NCBI GenBank assembly: GCA_013176395.1
Contig: JABMLP010000025.1
Span: 434,001-498,000, forward strand
Length of the DNA stretch: 64,000 nt
DNA from: Venturia oleaginea
Lineage: Eukaryota; Ascomycota; Dothideomycetes; Venturiales; Venturiaceae
Reading direction: 5' to 3'
The translations under genes were made by a program, and so were the position numbers. The notes beneath the pieces are model-generated. The model was not told the DNA's origin. It saw only the letters and a program-made list of their open reading frames with translations, and did not search any database. This document shows positions 34,944 to 45,763 of the stretch, one piece after another; position 1 is the first letter of the stretch, and every line of letters starts with the position of its first letter.

Positions 34944-36228
34944 ACTAACACTGTGCAAGTGCAAACTTATAGTGGTCGGAAGCCGGCTGAAGCGGACATG
35001 AGTTGACCGCATTCGGCATGGTCATGTGGATTTCTCAGCTACGATGTGTCAAGAATAGTAGATTTGAAGATAGAACAGTAATCTTATTGCATGTGATAAG
35101 ACAATCGCTAAAGATGTTAGGATCTTTACGCGTGTTCTTTATTTTATAATTACAGCATTATAGTGTTACAGATCACCTCAAGACCGAAGAGCAGGGACAG
35201 CGGGACTTGCAGAGGATGGTTGGATAACAAGAAGTTGTTGTTAGGACTGATGTGGAGGGGAATCCTTTGGGCGCACAAGAGGGGACTGGTGCAACCAGGT
35301 CAGTCCTAAGAGAGAATAGTACGTGCAGGAGTCACGTGATATTCCCACAGTTCCCACAGCACTTGGCATTGCCCACAGTGTGGGAAGTGTGGGAAGAGCC
35401 AAGAGGTGTGGGAATACACCTTGGCACCCAGAACCAGAAGGGTATATAGGGAGGACGTTGGACAGACTTTCTTTTCTCTCGGTGTGGTTATCTCATGTTA
35501 TGTTTCTCACAAAGGAGCTTCTTCAACCTACTACAGTAACGACCTTTTACTTAGATACAATCAAGCACAAGTCATATGCATACGAAGCAAGCCCACCCCC
35601 AACCTTCATACTAACCGACAAGCGTTCAGGATTGATCTGAGGATCAAATCTGTTAGACGACAATTGAATTGGGAGATATATCGGACGGCTAGGATCTAGT
35701 GAGCCTCCAAAGAACCTGAGCAAGGGAAGGTACTTAAGGTAAGTACTTCCAGACTGATATTGCCCTTACCCCAAACCCGCGGACCAGAACAAGAGAACAC
35801 AGGTGTCAAGAAGGTCTTGACATAATCAACTGTGTTGAGAAACGAGTTCCCCGTAACATATTGTACGTTGTATGATAAAGTTCCTGATACGATGAAAAGG
35901 CTTTAGTATTTCAAGATTTATACAGCTAAGAAAATAAGAGATTTACTATGCAACTATGAATGCATCTTCCAGCTTCTTGGCAAAACTACCAATCTGATGA
36001 GTAAGGATCTACATTTGCTGCCGCGCAATGGTGAAATCATAATCGACCGACACATCAGCGTTGAGTACATTCCCTAATAACAAAACATGTGCTTTCTACT
36101 GAGATGCCGCACCGAAATGGCTGGCAACGGTGTCCAGCCGTATGCAGCCAGCTCCAAACGGACTGAGCTTGTCACTGACCTCTCAACGCGTATGTCCTTT
36201 CGAATTCTCTCTCCTCTCCACACCAATA
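34944..36228. other. Intergenic region with an LTR-like stretch
   Basis: No gene. Contains the LTR-like sequence at 35243-35640 and AT-rich DNA around 35880-36000. Confidence 0.4.
35243..35640 (+). repeat. Possible solo LTR with hairpin and TATA box
   Basis: Starts TGTTAGGACTGATGTGGAGG. A region with repeated TTCCCACA on one side and TGTGGGAA on the other (about 35338-35415) can fold into a long imperfect hairpin, followed by TATATAGGGAGGACG at about 35442 and a CT-rich stretch, an arrangement seen in LTR promoters. No matching second LTR, primer-binding site or target duplication was found, so the limits are approximate. Confidence 0.3.
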
Positions 36229-37491
36229 ATGGCAACGAAAAGAAAGGTATCAGCAGACCGTGAATCTCCATCGTCTCAAAGCACCACGGCCAAACATCAA
36301 GGTCGACTCGCCAATCGACTGAAGCATTTTACCTGGGCGAACTACACTCTGCCCGTGTCAACAGGGGGCCTAGCTTTGCTTCTCGCCGTACAACCACATA
36401 CCTTCACAGGCCTCCATACCATCGGAAAAGTCGTTTATATCTTCGACCTATTCTTCTTTATCGTTACCACTTCAGCAATCGTCTACCGGTTTTTCAACTT
36501 CCCCGGGACGCTCAAAACATCATTAATCCACCCAACCGAGTCGCTATTCTTCGCCACTTCGTTGCTTGCTCTCTCGAATATCATTACTTGTATAGCACAC
36601 TATGGAATCCCAGAATGCGGTCCCTGGCTTGTTGTAGTCTACCGTGTCCTCTTCTGGATGTACTTCGCCATAACCTTTATTTCTGGAGTTGCTCAATACT
36701 TCTTTCTCTTCACCGATCCTCGTCTCAAAATACAAGACATGACACCAGCTTGGGATCTGCCAGTGTTCCCTTTCATGCTTTGTGGTACCGTCGCTTCTGC
36801 TGGGATCCAGTATCAACCCCATGAGCAAGCAATGCCAATGCTTGTAGCAGGACTGGTTGGCCAAGGCGTAGGCTTTATCATCAGCATACTCATGTATTCA
36901 GCCTACATACAGCGTATGATTCAATACGGATTACCCTCTCCATCAGCGAGACCTGGAATGTTCATTGCAGTCGGCCCTCCCAGTTTCACCGCGTTGGTTT
37001 TCATCGGCCTGGCAAGAAATTTCCCGGTTGCTGCCACATATTTTGGACCTATCGAATCCACAAAGCAGACCCTCATGGCCATTTCTACTTTTATCAGCGT
37101 GTTCCTCTGGGGAGTGAGTTTCTGGTTCTTCGCCATTACTCTCTTAGCTGTTCTTGCCTGCGCACAAGAACTGACCTTCCATCTGAACTGGTGGGCTTTC
37201 ATCTTCCCGAACGTTGGCTTTACCGTCGCTACGATCAACATCGGCGAAGCATTCGACAGTCAAGGGATTCTATGGGTCGCAAGTGTGATGACCATAATCT
37301 TGGTTGCAACATACTTGTTTGTGGGAGTGATGCATGTCAGAGCATTGATCCGGAGACAAATCGTGTGGCCTGGGAAGGATGAGGACGTGCATGTGGATCA
37401 GCGGTTCTTGAAGAAAGAAAAGCAAGATCTGTACAGAAGGCGATCAATGGAGGAAAGTGGAAATATGCTGCGCAGGACGGAAGAAGAATAA
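36229..37491 (+). CDS. TDT-family (Mae1/SLAC1-type) anion or dicarboxylate transporter
   Basis: Tellurite-resistance/dicarboxylate transporter family, which includes yeast malate permease Mae1 and sulphite exporters. Single exon of 420 aa. The N-terminus is polar and basic, then RLKHFTWANYTLPVSTGGLA marks the first conserved segment. About ten membrane spans follow, with the family features SLIHPTESLFFATSLLALSN, GPPSFTALVFIGLARNFP and HLNWWAFIFPNVGF. The C-terminal tail of about 60 residues is charged. ATG 36229 is preferred over in-frame upstream codons because the sequence before it lacks protein character. Plasma-membrane location and substrate are inferred. Confidence 0.88.
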   Translation: MATKRKVSADRESPSSQSTTAKHQGRLANRLKHFTWANYTLPVSTGGLALLLAVQPHTFTGLHTIGKVVYIFDLFFFIVTTSAIVYRFFNFPGTLKTSLIHPTESLFFATSLLALSNIITCIAHYGIPECGPWLVVVYRVLFWMYFAITFISGVAQYFFLFTDPRLKIQDMTPAWDLPVFPFMLCGTVASAGIQYQPHEQAMPMLVAGLVGQGVGFIISILMYSAYIQRMIQYGLPSPSARPGMFIAVGPPSFTALVFIGLARNFPVAATYFGPIESTKQTLMAISTFISVFLWGVSFWFFAITLLAVLACAQELTFHLNWWAFIFPNVGFTVATINIGEAFDSQGILWVASVMTIILVATYLFVGVMHVRALIRRQIVWPGKDEDVHVDQRFLKKEKQDLYRRRSMEESGNMLRRTEEE

Positions 37492-37999
37492 GCTGAGGCT
37501 TTGGAGAACATGAGACATATGGACTGAGTTCAAATGTGCATTGACGATGCTCGTCAGTGAGTGACTGCTCTCCGGGCATGTTCGCTCAAAGCAAGCCATA
37601 CATCATACACCACACACCATGCATCGCGTCTTGCCCCTAGCTTGCCCCCACTTCTTTTCACTTCACTATCTCCTTTCACAATTTTTCGATCTTCTCTTCG
37701 TTCGATGTTTTCATCCATTATCGCCATGGCACATGGCAGAGTAGCCATCAGGCTCACTACCTTGGCTTTCACCTACGCAAGATATGCCTTCCCGACTTCC
37801 GGTACCACTCTCGACCATCGCGCCGTGCTCGAATCTAACGACTGCAGTGCTGTTCGGTACGCGAGCCTCCAGACATGCGACAAATTTACATAGGTAGCTA
37901 TATCCATCCCGACCAACTGTCCAAAAAATCTTTTTCTTCCCTTGAGATCTTCCACTCCCACTTTCATACTTGCGCTTCCCCATCTTCCCTCCACATCCT
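37492..37999. other. Intergenic between convergent genes
   Basis: Open frames here are overlapping and motif-free. Probable 3' UTRs of the flanking convergent genes. Confidence 0.4.
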
Positions 38000-38341
38000 C
38001 TAAAACGGGACCGTGTAACTGCAGAGCCAGGTGACGCGAACGGTGATAGTGCTCTTCCCCGGTGCCGAAAGCACCGCACGGTATGCTTTCTGGAAAGGTT
38101 CGGGCCAATCAGTTGATGTACCAGGGACGGTGCGAGTGCAAAGTCTCTGCCGTTCTAACCAGGTACCCCCAGCTTGCCCACAGGTTTTTTTCTCCCAAGC
38201 TATATAGGATGGCTGATATGCCGAATCGAATGGACCGGGGCGTCCAATACAAGACCATTCTCTCGCATAGGTTGGTAAGAAGAGGACTGCGAGAGTGGTA
38301 AGAGATAGTAGCTGCACTATAGCCAACTTTGTTAGGGACAT
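38000..38341 (-). CDS. Small secreted cysteine-containing protein
   Basis: 113 aa without introns. A signal peptide is evident (MSLTKLAIVQLLSLTTLAVL, cleaved near TYA). The mature part of about 87 residues has four cysteines (SCIG, TCGQ, LCTR, LCSY), enough for two disulphides, and many aromatic residues. No family is recognised. Size, secretion signal and even cysteine number fit the candidate-effector class of fungal proteins, but many saprotrophs carry such genes too. It sits just outside the repeat-rich block starting at 38491. Confidence 0.6.
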   Translation of the reverse strand: MSLTKLAIVQLLSLTTLAVLFLPTYAREWSCIGRPGPFDSAYQPSYIAWEKKTCGQAGGTWLERQRLCTRTVPGTSTDWPEPFQKAYRAVLSAPGKSTITVRVTWLCSYTVPF

Positions 38342-38490
38342 CGGGAGTGTGAGGTGGGTGGGAACTTTACTTTTTGTTGGAATTTGAGGTAGATATCTGT
38401 ATTGGTTAAATGTGAGGCTTTGGAGTTGAGCCTAGTATCTTGAATTTGAGGGCCTGTTTGAAGTTGTGGACTTGGATTTCGATATTATCC

Positions 38491-39076
38491 TTTGTGCATC
38501 AACGTTGACACTCTTCAAGTCCTTGACTGACTGACTGATTGACTGACGTCCACAATTTTAATCTACGCTAAGATGATGTATTAATAGCTGAGTATACATA
38601 GTACTCAGGAAAGGACCATTCCCGAAGCTTCTAAACCTATTTACAGGAGTTCTACCTAGTTATTGCTGCTGGTGCATCAACGTGGACATTCCAACATTCT
38701 TTGACTGGCCGGATCTTCTTTTCCAGCAGCTCTACCGCACAGCAGCGAAGCCTGGCCGAAACACGTTGATCAATTAATTTCGACCCTGAGGGATTGTGGT
38801 TTATGCCTCAACGTGGGCATTCTTAAGCGTTTAACTGATTGACTGAGTAACGCCCGCAATTATGATCTACGCCAGGGTAATGATGCATTGACGGCTAAAG
38901 GACCGCTCTATATAGCAGAGACTTTTATAACCTATTTTTAGAGGAGATATTGTCATATTAGGGGTAAGAATATACTAATCTACGTGTTTCAGCCGGGTTC
39001 CGCTGTGGTGTAAAGATCTTAGAATCACTCTCTTAGTCAGTCAAAACACTTGAGAACGTCTACGTTGATGCACAAA
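38491..39076. mobile_element. Inverted-repeat element with about 43-bp TIRs
   Basis: Left end (38491-38533) and right end (39034-39076, reverse complement) both begin TTTGTGCATCAACGT, continue GAC..TCT..CAAGT and reach TTGACTGACT, with few mismatches. Two further forward partial copies of the end motif lie inside, at about 38671 (GTGCATCAACGTGGACATTC) and 38804 (CCTCAACGTGGGCATTC), each followed by TTGACTG or ACTGATTGACTGA. Blocks after these motifs also repeat (CCACAATTTTAATCTACGC and CCGCAATTATGATCTACGC). This indicates a nested or internally duplicated non-autonomous transposon. No transposase fragment is seen. Confidence 0.7.
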
Positions 39077-39751
39077 CGTTGATAGTTCAGCAGGTCAGGT
39101 CATCGCTCTGTTCTCCGGCGTTGGTAGTACCCTTCGAGCATGCTGGGAAATTATTGCCAAGTATTACACAGCGACACGGAATTCCAGCACAGCGACCACA
39201 TTGCATCAAAGGGTGGAGGCGACAAGAGCGGAGTAGTTGAGGACGAGGAAGTTGAGAGCGCAGTGGTTGCAATGGGATTGCGGCCGAAAGCGACGAGACC
39301 CGCCTCGTTATACTGAAAATGCCCGGGAAGCGGAAAGTAAACAGAGGGGAGAAGCTACTGATGCTACCAGCCCAGCAACTGCATGAAAGCCATTGCTAGC
39401 CACTAGCATGCCAGAATTCCTGTCTCGAGTAACCATTTCGAAATTCGGTAGAATGGGTGGAAGACAGTGACATGTTCCGGAAGCAGTTTCCGAGCCTTAT
39501 CTGCGCTGTACATCCACCACGCAGGTCCTTCTATTCCTGTCAGTCCTTCTCAAAACCAAAGTTCATCGGGATTCAATCGATATCGACCTGAAACCGACGG
39601 ACCTTATTTCAAATTTCAGCACGGAGTAGGCTTTCGGAACGAGGCACAGCGACATCGATAGTCGACTCCGCCCGCTGTGCCATTGTCACTCTATTCTGAG
39701 AGAAGGTTGCGGTCAGAAACGGGTCTGACGGAAACATAACTCCTCATTTCC
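39077..39751. other. Intergenic, no gene seen
   Basis: No N-terminal part of the downstream AAA gene could be found here, so that gene is truncated at its 5' end. Confidence 0.4.
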
Positions 39752-40670
39752 ACTCCCGTATTGAGAGGCTACAGCCTCAAAGACAAAACATGGCTCGATT
39801 TCTACATCTCCCCTTCACTTCAAGATATAACCTGGAACACCGATGCCTTTGCCTTCCTCGTCGCACCGCCAGACCAAAAAGAACTCATCCTCGTCTTCGC
39901 CCAGTCCCAACTTCGGAATCAATCTTCCTTCGACGACGTAATCCAAGCCAAAGGCCGAGGAATAATCATGCTCCTCTCCGGCCTCCCAGGCGTAGGCAAA
40001 ACCCTAACCGCCGAGTCCATCGCCGAAACAATGAAAGTCCCCCTCTACATGATCGGAGCAGGCGACTTAGGCGACGGCCCAGGAGAAGTAGAAAGAACGC
40101 TGGCCAACATCCTCAAAATGGTAACGAAATGGAAAGTCGTTCTCCTCCTCGACGAAGCCGATGTTTTCCTCGAAGCACGGAGTATCCACGATTTAGAGAG
40201 GAACAACCCCGTTTCGATTTTCTTGAGGGTGCTGGAGTATTACGAGGGTGTACTTTTCCTTACGACGAATAGGGTGGATAATATCAATGCTACATTCGAG
40301 TTGAGGATTCATCTGTCGTTGCAGTCTGAGGAACTTGATCAAGCATCGCGGAAACAGGTATGGGAGACTTTTCTTTCTCGGGCTGGGGATGGGAGTACCA
40401 CCACCACAACTACAAACGGCACCCCCCACCCCCACCAAGACTTCCCCAAACACCACCCCAGCCCTCTCATCCCCCACCCTCACCCCCTCCGAAATAAACA
40501 TTCTATCAGAAACACCACTAAACGGCCGCCAAATCAAAAATGCCCTCAAAACAAGTCTACTCCTAGCCAGTAAATAAGGCCTCACCCTCTCCCTCAAACA
40601 AATAGACACATTCATGAAATTGCGGGAGCGGAACGCTAGGAAAACGGGATTCTCCGGAGGAGAAAAGTGA
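39752..40670 (+). pseudogene. AAA+ ATPase relic (5'-truncated, frameshifted)
   Basis: C-terminal half of a fungal AAA+ ATPase of the type with an N-terminal DUF7025-like region. Visible: RGYSLKDKTWLDFYI, Walker A GLPGVGKT, Walker B VVLLLDEADVF and FLTTNRVDNINATFELRIHL. After GSTTTTTTNGT the frame shifts in a C-rich run near 40420-40435. The family continuation (LTPSEINILSETPLNGRQIK, then NALKTSLLLASK) is in another frame and meets a TAA. Family-like sequence resumes after it (LTLSLKQIDTFMKLRERNAR) to a TGA at 40668-40670. Residues expected upstream of RGYSLKD are absent. Confidence 0.75.
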
Positions 40671-40760
40671 GTGAGTAGATACAAGAACAGAAAAGAAAAG
40701 CATTGTCGTCCATGCGGGAGAAGAATGGAGAATAACGAAAAGGATCGAGTCGAGGTTGAC

Positions 40761-40764
<4 letters not shown>

Positions 40765-40792
<28 letters not shown>

Positions 40793-40806
40793 GGGGGGGG
40801 GGGGGG
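40765..40806 (+). repeat. Homopolymer pair T28 then G14
   Basis: An uninterrupted run of 28 T is followed directly by 14 G. On the other strand this reads C14 A28. It lies between the AAA relic and the transposon. Exact lengths may be affected by sequencing error. Confidence 0.9.
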
Positions 40807-40941
40807 TGGGTTTGCTGCGGTAATGATAATGATAACAATAATGAGAATGATGATTGTGATTTGAGATTGTTTGAGAGGAATGAGATCTGATTTTATCATG
40901 ACAAAAAGAAAAGAAAGGGTTGAGGTTCACAGGAATGCTTA

Positions 40942-42790
40942 ACGTATTCCACCATCGAGCGGGTCAACCCATCGAGCGGGTCAAAAAGGCTTGGCACGAC
41001 CAACTTATGTTACGACTCTTCAATTTAATCGCTATCAACAATAGATTCTAAGTCCGTCGTGCTGCTATTTGATTCAGAAGATATCTCGATATCTTTTTTA
41101 CAAGTTCGCGCATTATGCCCAGCTGCGCCGCAGTTCCTACAGCGCCGTTGAATTGGTCGGGCTGTTTCTTGACCACCACTACCACGAGCCTTCTTTGATC
41201 CCTGAGGCGCTATAGACGCCTCTGCAGCTACCTGCGCTGCTGCAGTCCCATACTGAATAGTACCACCTTGCTGGATCCACTTCCTTTGGCGCGATTTTCG
41301 GTTCGTTGTTACTGCTAATTGCTCTTCAAGCTCGCGGTTACGCGCAACAAGCAGAGCGTTTTGGTGTAGCATCAATTCAGCGCCCTTAACAAGCTGGGAA
41401 AAGCCTGCCTGCGCAGTAACTGGTGACCGAGTAAAAGACTCGCTTACGAACTTGGATTGGGATCCAAATTCATAAGTATGGCTTGGAGTCTTGGACTGCC
41501 ACGGCGTTTCTGGGAGATGGGTTTCTGGCGGGGTTCGTAGCCGTACTTCAAGGCGATCCAACACCACCTGCGCGTCGATAGGGACTAGCCCTACTGCCTC
41601 AAAAGCCTTTTGACAGTTCTCTTTCGTAAACACGTCGAAAAACGCGTCTTTGAAGGCAGGGAGAAAGCCTTCCTTGTTGATATGGTACACGTGTTGGCGT
41701 GCCAAGTCCCGGACGCGTTGGGAGTACTTGCGCTTCAACGGCGAGAAGCAGACCACGTCAAGGGGCTGGAGTATATGCAACGAGTGCGATGGCATGCAGA
41801 GGGTTATAATCTTGTTTTCGAGGCAGTAGTCCTTGAAATCCTGGCTGAGATGGCTCTCATGGCCGTCCAAAATAAGCAGCCTGTATACCCCCACCTGCCG
41901 CGCCTTTGTATACGCGTCAAAGTGCTTCAACCACTCAAGACCAAGCGCATTATTTGTCCAGCCGTTCTCAAAGACCGAGAGCTTCCAATTCCGTGGCATA
42001 TCTGCCTCCTTATACCACGCAGAGATATGAACGCGTCCTTTGTAGATAATGAATGGCGGGGTCGCATACCCGGCGGCGCAGATGCTCTGGATAACTGTAA
42101 CCCACTCGCGATCGCCTGGCTGGATCAAATTAGGCCGTGTACGTCTTTCAGAAGCTGTGACGACCTTCATTGACCCAATAACGCCCATCTGGAAGCCAAT
42201 CTCGTCAAAGTTGTGCGTATCCTCGTCGTGGATACCGTACTTTGCCTTAGTGTCTGTAACGAGCTTGAACCACGCGCCAATAATCTCTGGATCTTCCTAT
42301 AGTATCCTCTGCCTATCCTTAGCTCGATTGAAGGCCATCTTGAGCTTATCTGAGCGCGTTATGAACCTCTCAGCCCAGTTTTTCCCTACTGGCTCTCCAC
42401 CGCGTACACCCAGTAGTTTATCCGCCATATCTGCTACCTCACACAGCCGGGGCGCGAATCCTCGCGAATCGAGGTCGAGGATGTATTGGACAATTGTCTG
42501 CTCTTCAGTCGTAGTGAGCTTGTGTCGGGCGTTGCGAGTATCTAGGCGATACGTAATTCCGTTATATCGCCTAGTTAATGTTGAAGGAGGTATATCAAAC
42601 GCCTCAGCAGCGCGCCGGAGGCTTTGGAATTGGTGGGTATTGTAGGCAGAAAGGGCAAGCTGAATTCTGCCTTCTCTGTTAGATGATTGCGCGTTTTGTT
42701 GTTGAGACATATTGTGTTGATAAGGGAGCAGCTGGTCTTGGCATAAACTGACCCGCTCGACGGGTTGACCCACTCGATGGTGGAATACGT
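40942..42790. mobile_element. Fot1/pogo-type DNA transposon, 1849 bp
   Basis: Both ends start ACGTATTCCACCATCGAG and continue as near-perfect inverted repeats of about 44 bp with an inner repeated TCGAGCGGGTCA. The element is flanked by TA on each side (40940-40941 and 42791-42792), the target duplication expected for Tc1/mariner-pogo elements. It carries one transposase gene on the minus strand. The well-kept ends suggest recent insertion. Confidence 0.92.
41025..42710 (-). pseudogene. Fot1/pogo transposase with a single in-frame TAG
   Basis: DDE transposase of the pogo/Fot1 group. From ATG 42710 it reads MSQQQNAQSSNREGRIQLAL, an HTH region (SLRRAAEAFDIPPSTLTRRY) and a CENP-B-type DNA-binding part (KNWAERFITRSDKLKMAFNR). 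A TAG at 42297-42299 interrupts the frame just before EDPEIIGAWFKLV. The same frame then continues intact: HNFDEIGFQMG (first Asp), LLILDGHESH (second Asp), LHILQPLDVVCFSPLK (third Asp), and a C-terminal zinc knuckle CRNCGAAGHNARTC. One C-to-T change (CAG to TAG) would explain the stop and would fit RIP. Apart from this codon the protein looks complete at about 561 residues. Confidence 0.88.
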
Positions 42791-42792
42791 TA

Positions 42793-44202
42793 ATTGTTAT
42801 CAAAAGTATCAATTCCACAGATAAGAGGCCTACATAGAACAAACGAACATGCTCCATTTCTTCGCCATTACCTCCAAAATATCCATCGGCATTGCGTTCG
42901 TCCCTCCTTTCGCCTTCAACGAGAAAAAGATGCCTACAGCCTTGACGTCTACAACATGCAGTCTGCGCAAACATAAGTGCTCTCTATTGCTAAAGCAGAG
43001 TCGTACCAAGACTCTTAAGTGCCTGCTACATGGCAGCACTCGTCCCAGACAAGACAACACAAAAATCATTCTCCAGAATAATGGTCGTCGCGAGTTTACA
43101 TATTTTGATGGCCCTACGCAACAGTGAAGGTCATATCAGTTCAGCCTACGAGGCAGACGGTGTGCTACAGCGCGTGCGAATCCCAGAAGCTGCACTAGTA
43201 ATGCGCCGCACTCAAAGCTACTATGAAACTTGTGCAAAAACGTCTGACGTGCATCGCGAATGGATGCATTGCGCGATACGTGCATAAAGTGTTTGCTATA
43301 AGATAATGTGGAAGTAGACCACGTCGGCAAAAGCAGCTTAGTCTCGTGGTGGCCGGAGTGATTGTTCGGCCCAATTTGTGAGATAAGGTTCAATGGTATC
43401 CTTCCAGGGAAAAGCTGGCTATCAAAAATAGACCAATAAGTGAGGGCTGTGGCAAAGTAGACCACGATTGAAAATGAGTAGACTAGTGCCTTTAAAGCAG
43501 TCGTTGAGGAGGCACGAGACGGGCGACTGAACGACGAGATTTGAGGCCCCCCAAACCACATGACATTGTGGAGACCAAAAATTGTCCACGGCGAAGACCA
43601 GAATACCTCACAAGCGGGCTCGATTTCAGGAAGAAGATGGCACGTGGATGGTGATTGTTTAGGAGAAGTCCTAAGACCAGATTAACAGGTCGGGCACCAA
43701 GTGGAAATGACCATACCTCCGGATGGGAATAAAACTTTTCGTGGTATATTACTAACCGAAGCCGTGTACGGAGAAAAAAAAAACCTTGATCACAGTGGTG
43801 TCGCTGGACCTACAGCCCGGAAACCGAAGATACCTGCCGGAGAACCGACTTGGCGGTTGAAAGCTTTTCCGTGATCAATCTAACCTCCCGAATTCCAGTC
43901 CCGATACTCATGCATGTTGTAAAAGAAAGTTCCAGCGAAAAAAGGTAACACATGAAGCCATTCTGGCCATACCAGTCCACTTCCAGTTCCAGATTTTCAT
44001 TGCCGGTTTTTGATCGAATGAGTTGACGCAATGGTCGAAACAGAATACAGCTCGTATATGAGCGGAGGGTGTTGCCGGCATGAGAAGATGAGTAGGGTCG
44101 GAGATCTAGGATCATGAGTAAAGTTCAAGCTGAGACAAAAAGTCACGAGCAAGAATGAATGATATGGGTGAGAAGAGTAGAGGAGACAATGAGAGGGGTA
44201 AG
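42793..44202. other. Intergenic, one weak membrane-like frame
   Basis: On the minus strand a frame starting at 43561 gives MWFGGPQISSFSRPSRASST followed by a hydrophobic span (LVYSFSIVVYFATALTYWSI), then unconvincing sequence to 43136. It may be the 5' exon of a lost gene. Nothing else is seen. Confidence 0.3.
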
Positions 44203-45763
44203 CTACCAGTAGCGGCGCGGTGGAGCACCTTCGTAGCCTCCATCATACGGTGGCGCACGTCCTGGGCTTCGTCGACGAGGAGAAGGAGGGCCTCCAGCAT
44301 AGGGTCTGCCATGAGCTCCATGTCCATTCACATAGGGGTCGTCGTATGGAGCGCCGGCGCCGCCACGAATTGGTGGAGGGTATGGGTCGTCATAACGGCG
44401 TGGTGGTCCTCCATAGTCGTCGCGTCCGCGTGGTGGGCCACGGGATGGAGGACGTCCGTAACGGTCGTCGCGGCCTCCGTAGTAATCGCGAGGAGGAGAT
44501 CGGCGGCGATAGTCATCGCGGCGAGGGCTGAAACCACGGTCACGGCGACCGCCATAGTAGTCATCCGGTGGACCTGGTGGATAACGGCCTCCAGCACGAG
44601 GACCAGGTGAGCGAGATCGGAAGCGGTCTCGGGGACGTTCTTCCTGAGGCTGTGAAGAGTTAGCTTGGTCTGCTTTTAGTTGATAGGGAGGAGGAAAGGG
44701 TGGAAATACATCGGCGATGCAATGAACTGTTGCTCCTTTGAATTCGCGGTTGTCCAGTTTCTCAACAGCGGAACGGAGATCGGCCATGGTCTCGTATTCG
44801 ACGAATCTAAGAACAGGTTAGTGGCTTGTAGCTTATAGCTAGTAGTAATGTTTGAACGTACCCTCGGCCATCGCGGTCGCGTCCAACTTCGGAGTAGACA
44901 ACGTCAAGACCAGAGGCACGGGCGAAATCCTTCAAATCCTAGATCCGAGTGTGAGTCCTGTCAACCTAGAGTACGGAATGGCGAAAGGAATGTGAGCTGG
45001 CAGCAATAGAGCGGTGCAGGAGCAGCCTAAAACATGGCAAAATGGACCAGGCTGAAAGACTCGGGGCATGGTTCCTGTCAGATTAGAGACAGAGCAGGAA
45101 TGAGGGGATACAGTGGTGAAGTCTATAGAGCCATGATGCAAACGTATTGCCGAAGCCCAAGGCGTTGAAATGGGGAGTTGCTAACCTGCCAGCTGGTCTC
45201 GGCGGGGAGGGAGGTGATACTCATGCGGAAAGCGGTACGCCTAGGACGAGGAGCAGTGCGCTCTTGGAAGTGAGGAGCGTTATCATTGCGACGGGCGCCG
45301 CGGGCAAACTGGACGACCAGGCGCTCACCCATGAAGGTTGAGCCATCTATGGTTCCATGTTGTTAGAGTTTGCGCGTCGGGCGCGTCATTGCGGCACTCA
45401 CGGAAAGCTTAAGTCCTTGTCAGCGCGCTCAGTTTCTCATTGCCATGGTTGTTTGCTTACCTGGGACCACATCTCTGGCATCCATGGCGTCCTTGTACTC
45501 GATGAAACCGAAGCCGTTCATGAGCTTGATCTCGGTTATTTCGCCGGTTCCATGGGCAGCGAAGTGAGTCTCGACATCGGCCTTGGTAGCTAGAGAGAAA
45601 ACATCCAGTCAGCGTCTCAATAGGTCCCAAGTAGTATTGCGACCGTGGCAAGGCTGGTTCAGAGGATCCGTTCCAAGAAGGCGGCGGTCCTTTGGGTGAA
45701 AGTTTGCGTACCAGTGCGCGGGAGATTCCCCAAGTAGAGGCGGGTGGACGACACCTCAGACAT
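44203..45763 (-). CDS. SR-type RNA-binding protein with two RRMs
   Basis: Splicing or mRNA-export factor of the SR class, similar in layout to S. pombe Srp2 and yeast Npl3. Six exons on the minus strand: 45712-45763, 45461-45589, 45186-45346, 44862-44938, 44710-44806 and 44203-44649, giving 320 aa. RRM1 has TRLYLGNLPRT and NGFGFIEYKDAMDARDVVP. RRM2 has FRMSITSLPAETSWQDLKDF and the RNP-like GRGFVEYETMADLRSAVEKL. The C-terminal third is an RS/RGG-like region rich in R, S, G, P, D and Y (RDRFRSRSPGPRAGGRYPPG). Intron 3 is unusually long (247 nt). It shares a 640-bp divergent upstream region with the ETF-QO gene. Confidence 0.9.

Noticed and set aside
40193..40930. Long minus-strand frame of 245 codons over the AAA relic
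   Set aside because: It runs through the T28G14 homopolymer (encoding Lys and Pro runs) and is antisense to clear AAA motifs, so it is a shadow.
41610..42173. 187-codon + strand frame inside the transposon
   Set aside because: Antisense to the transposase core motifs; a shadow.
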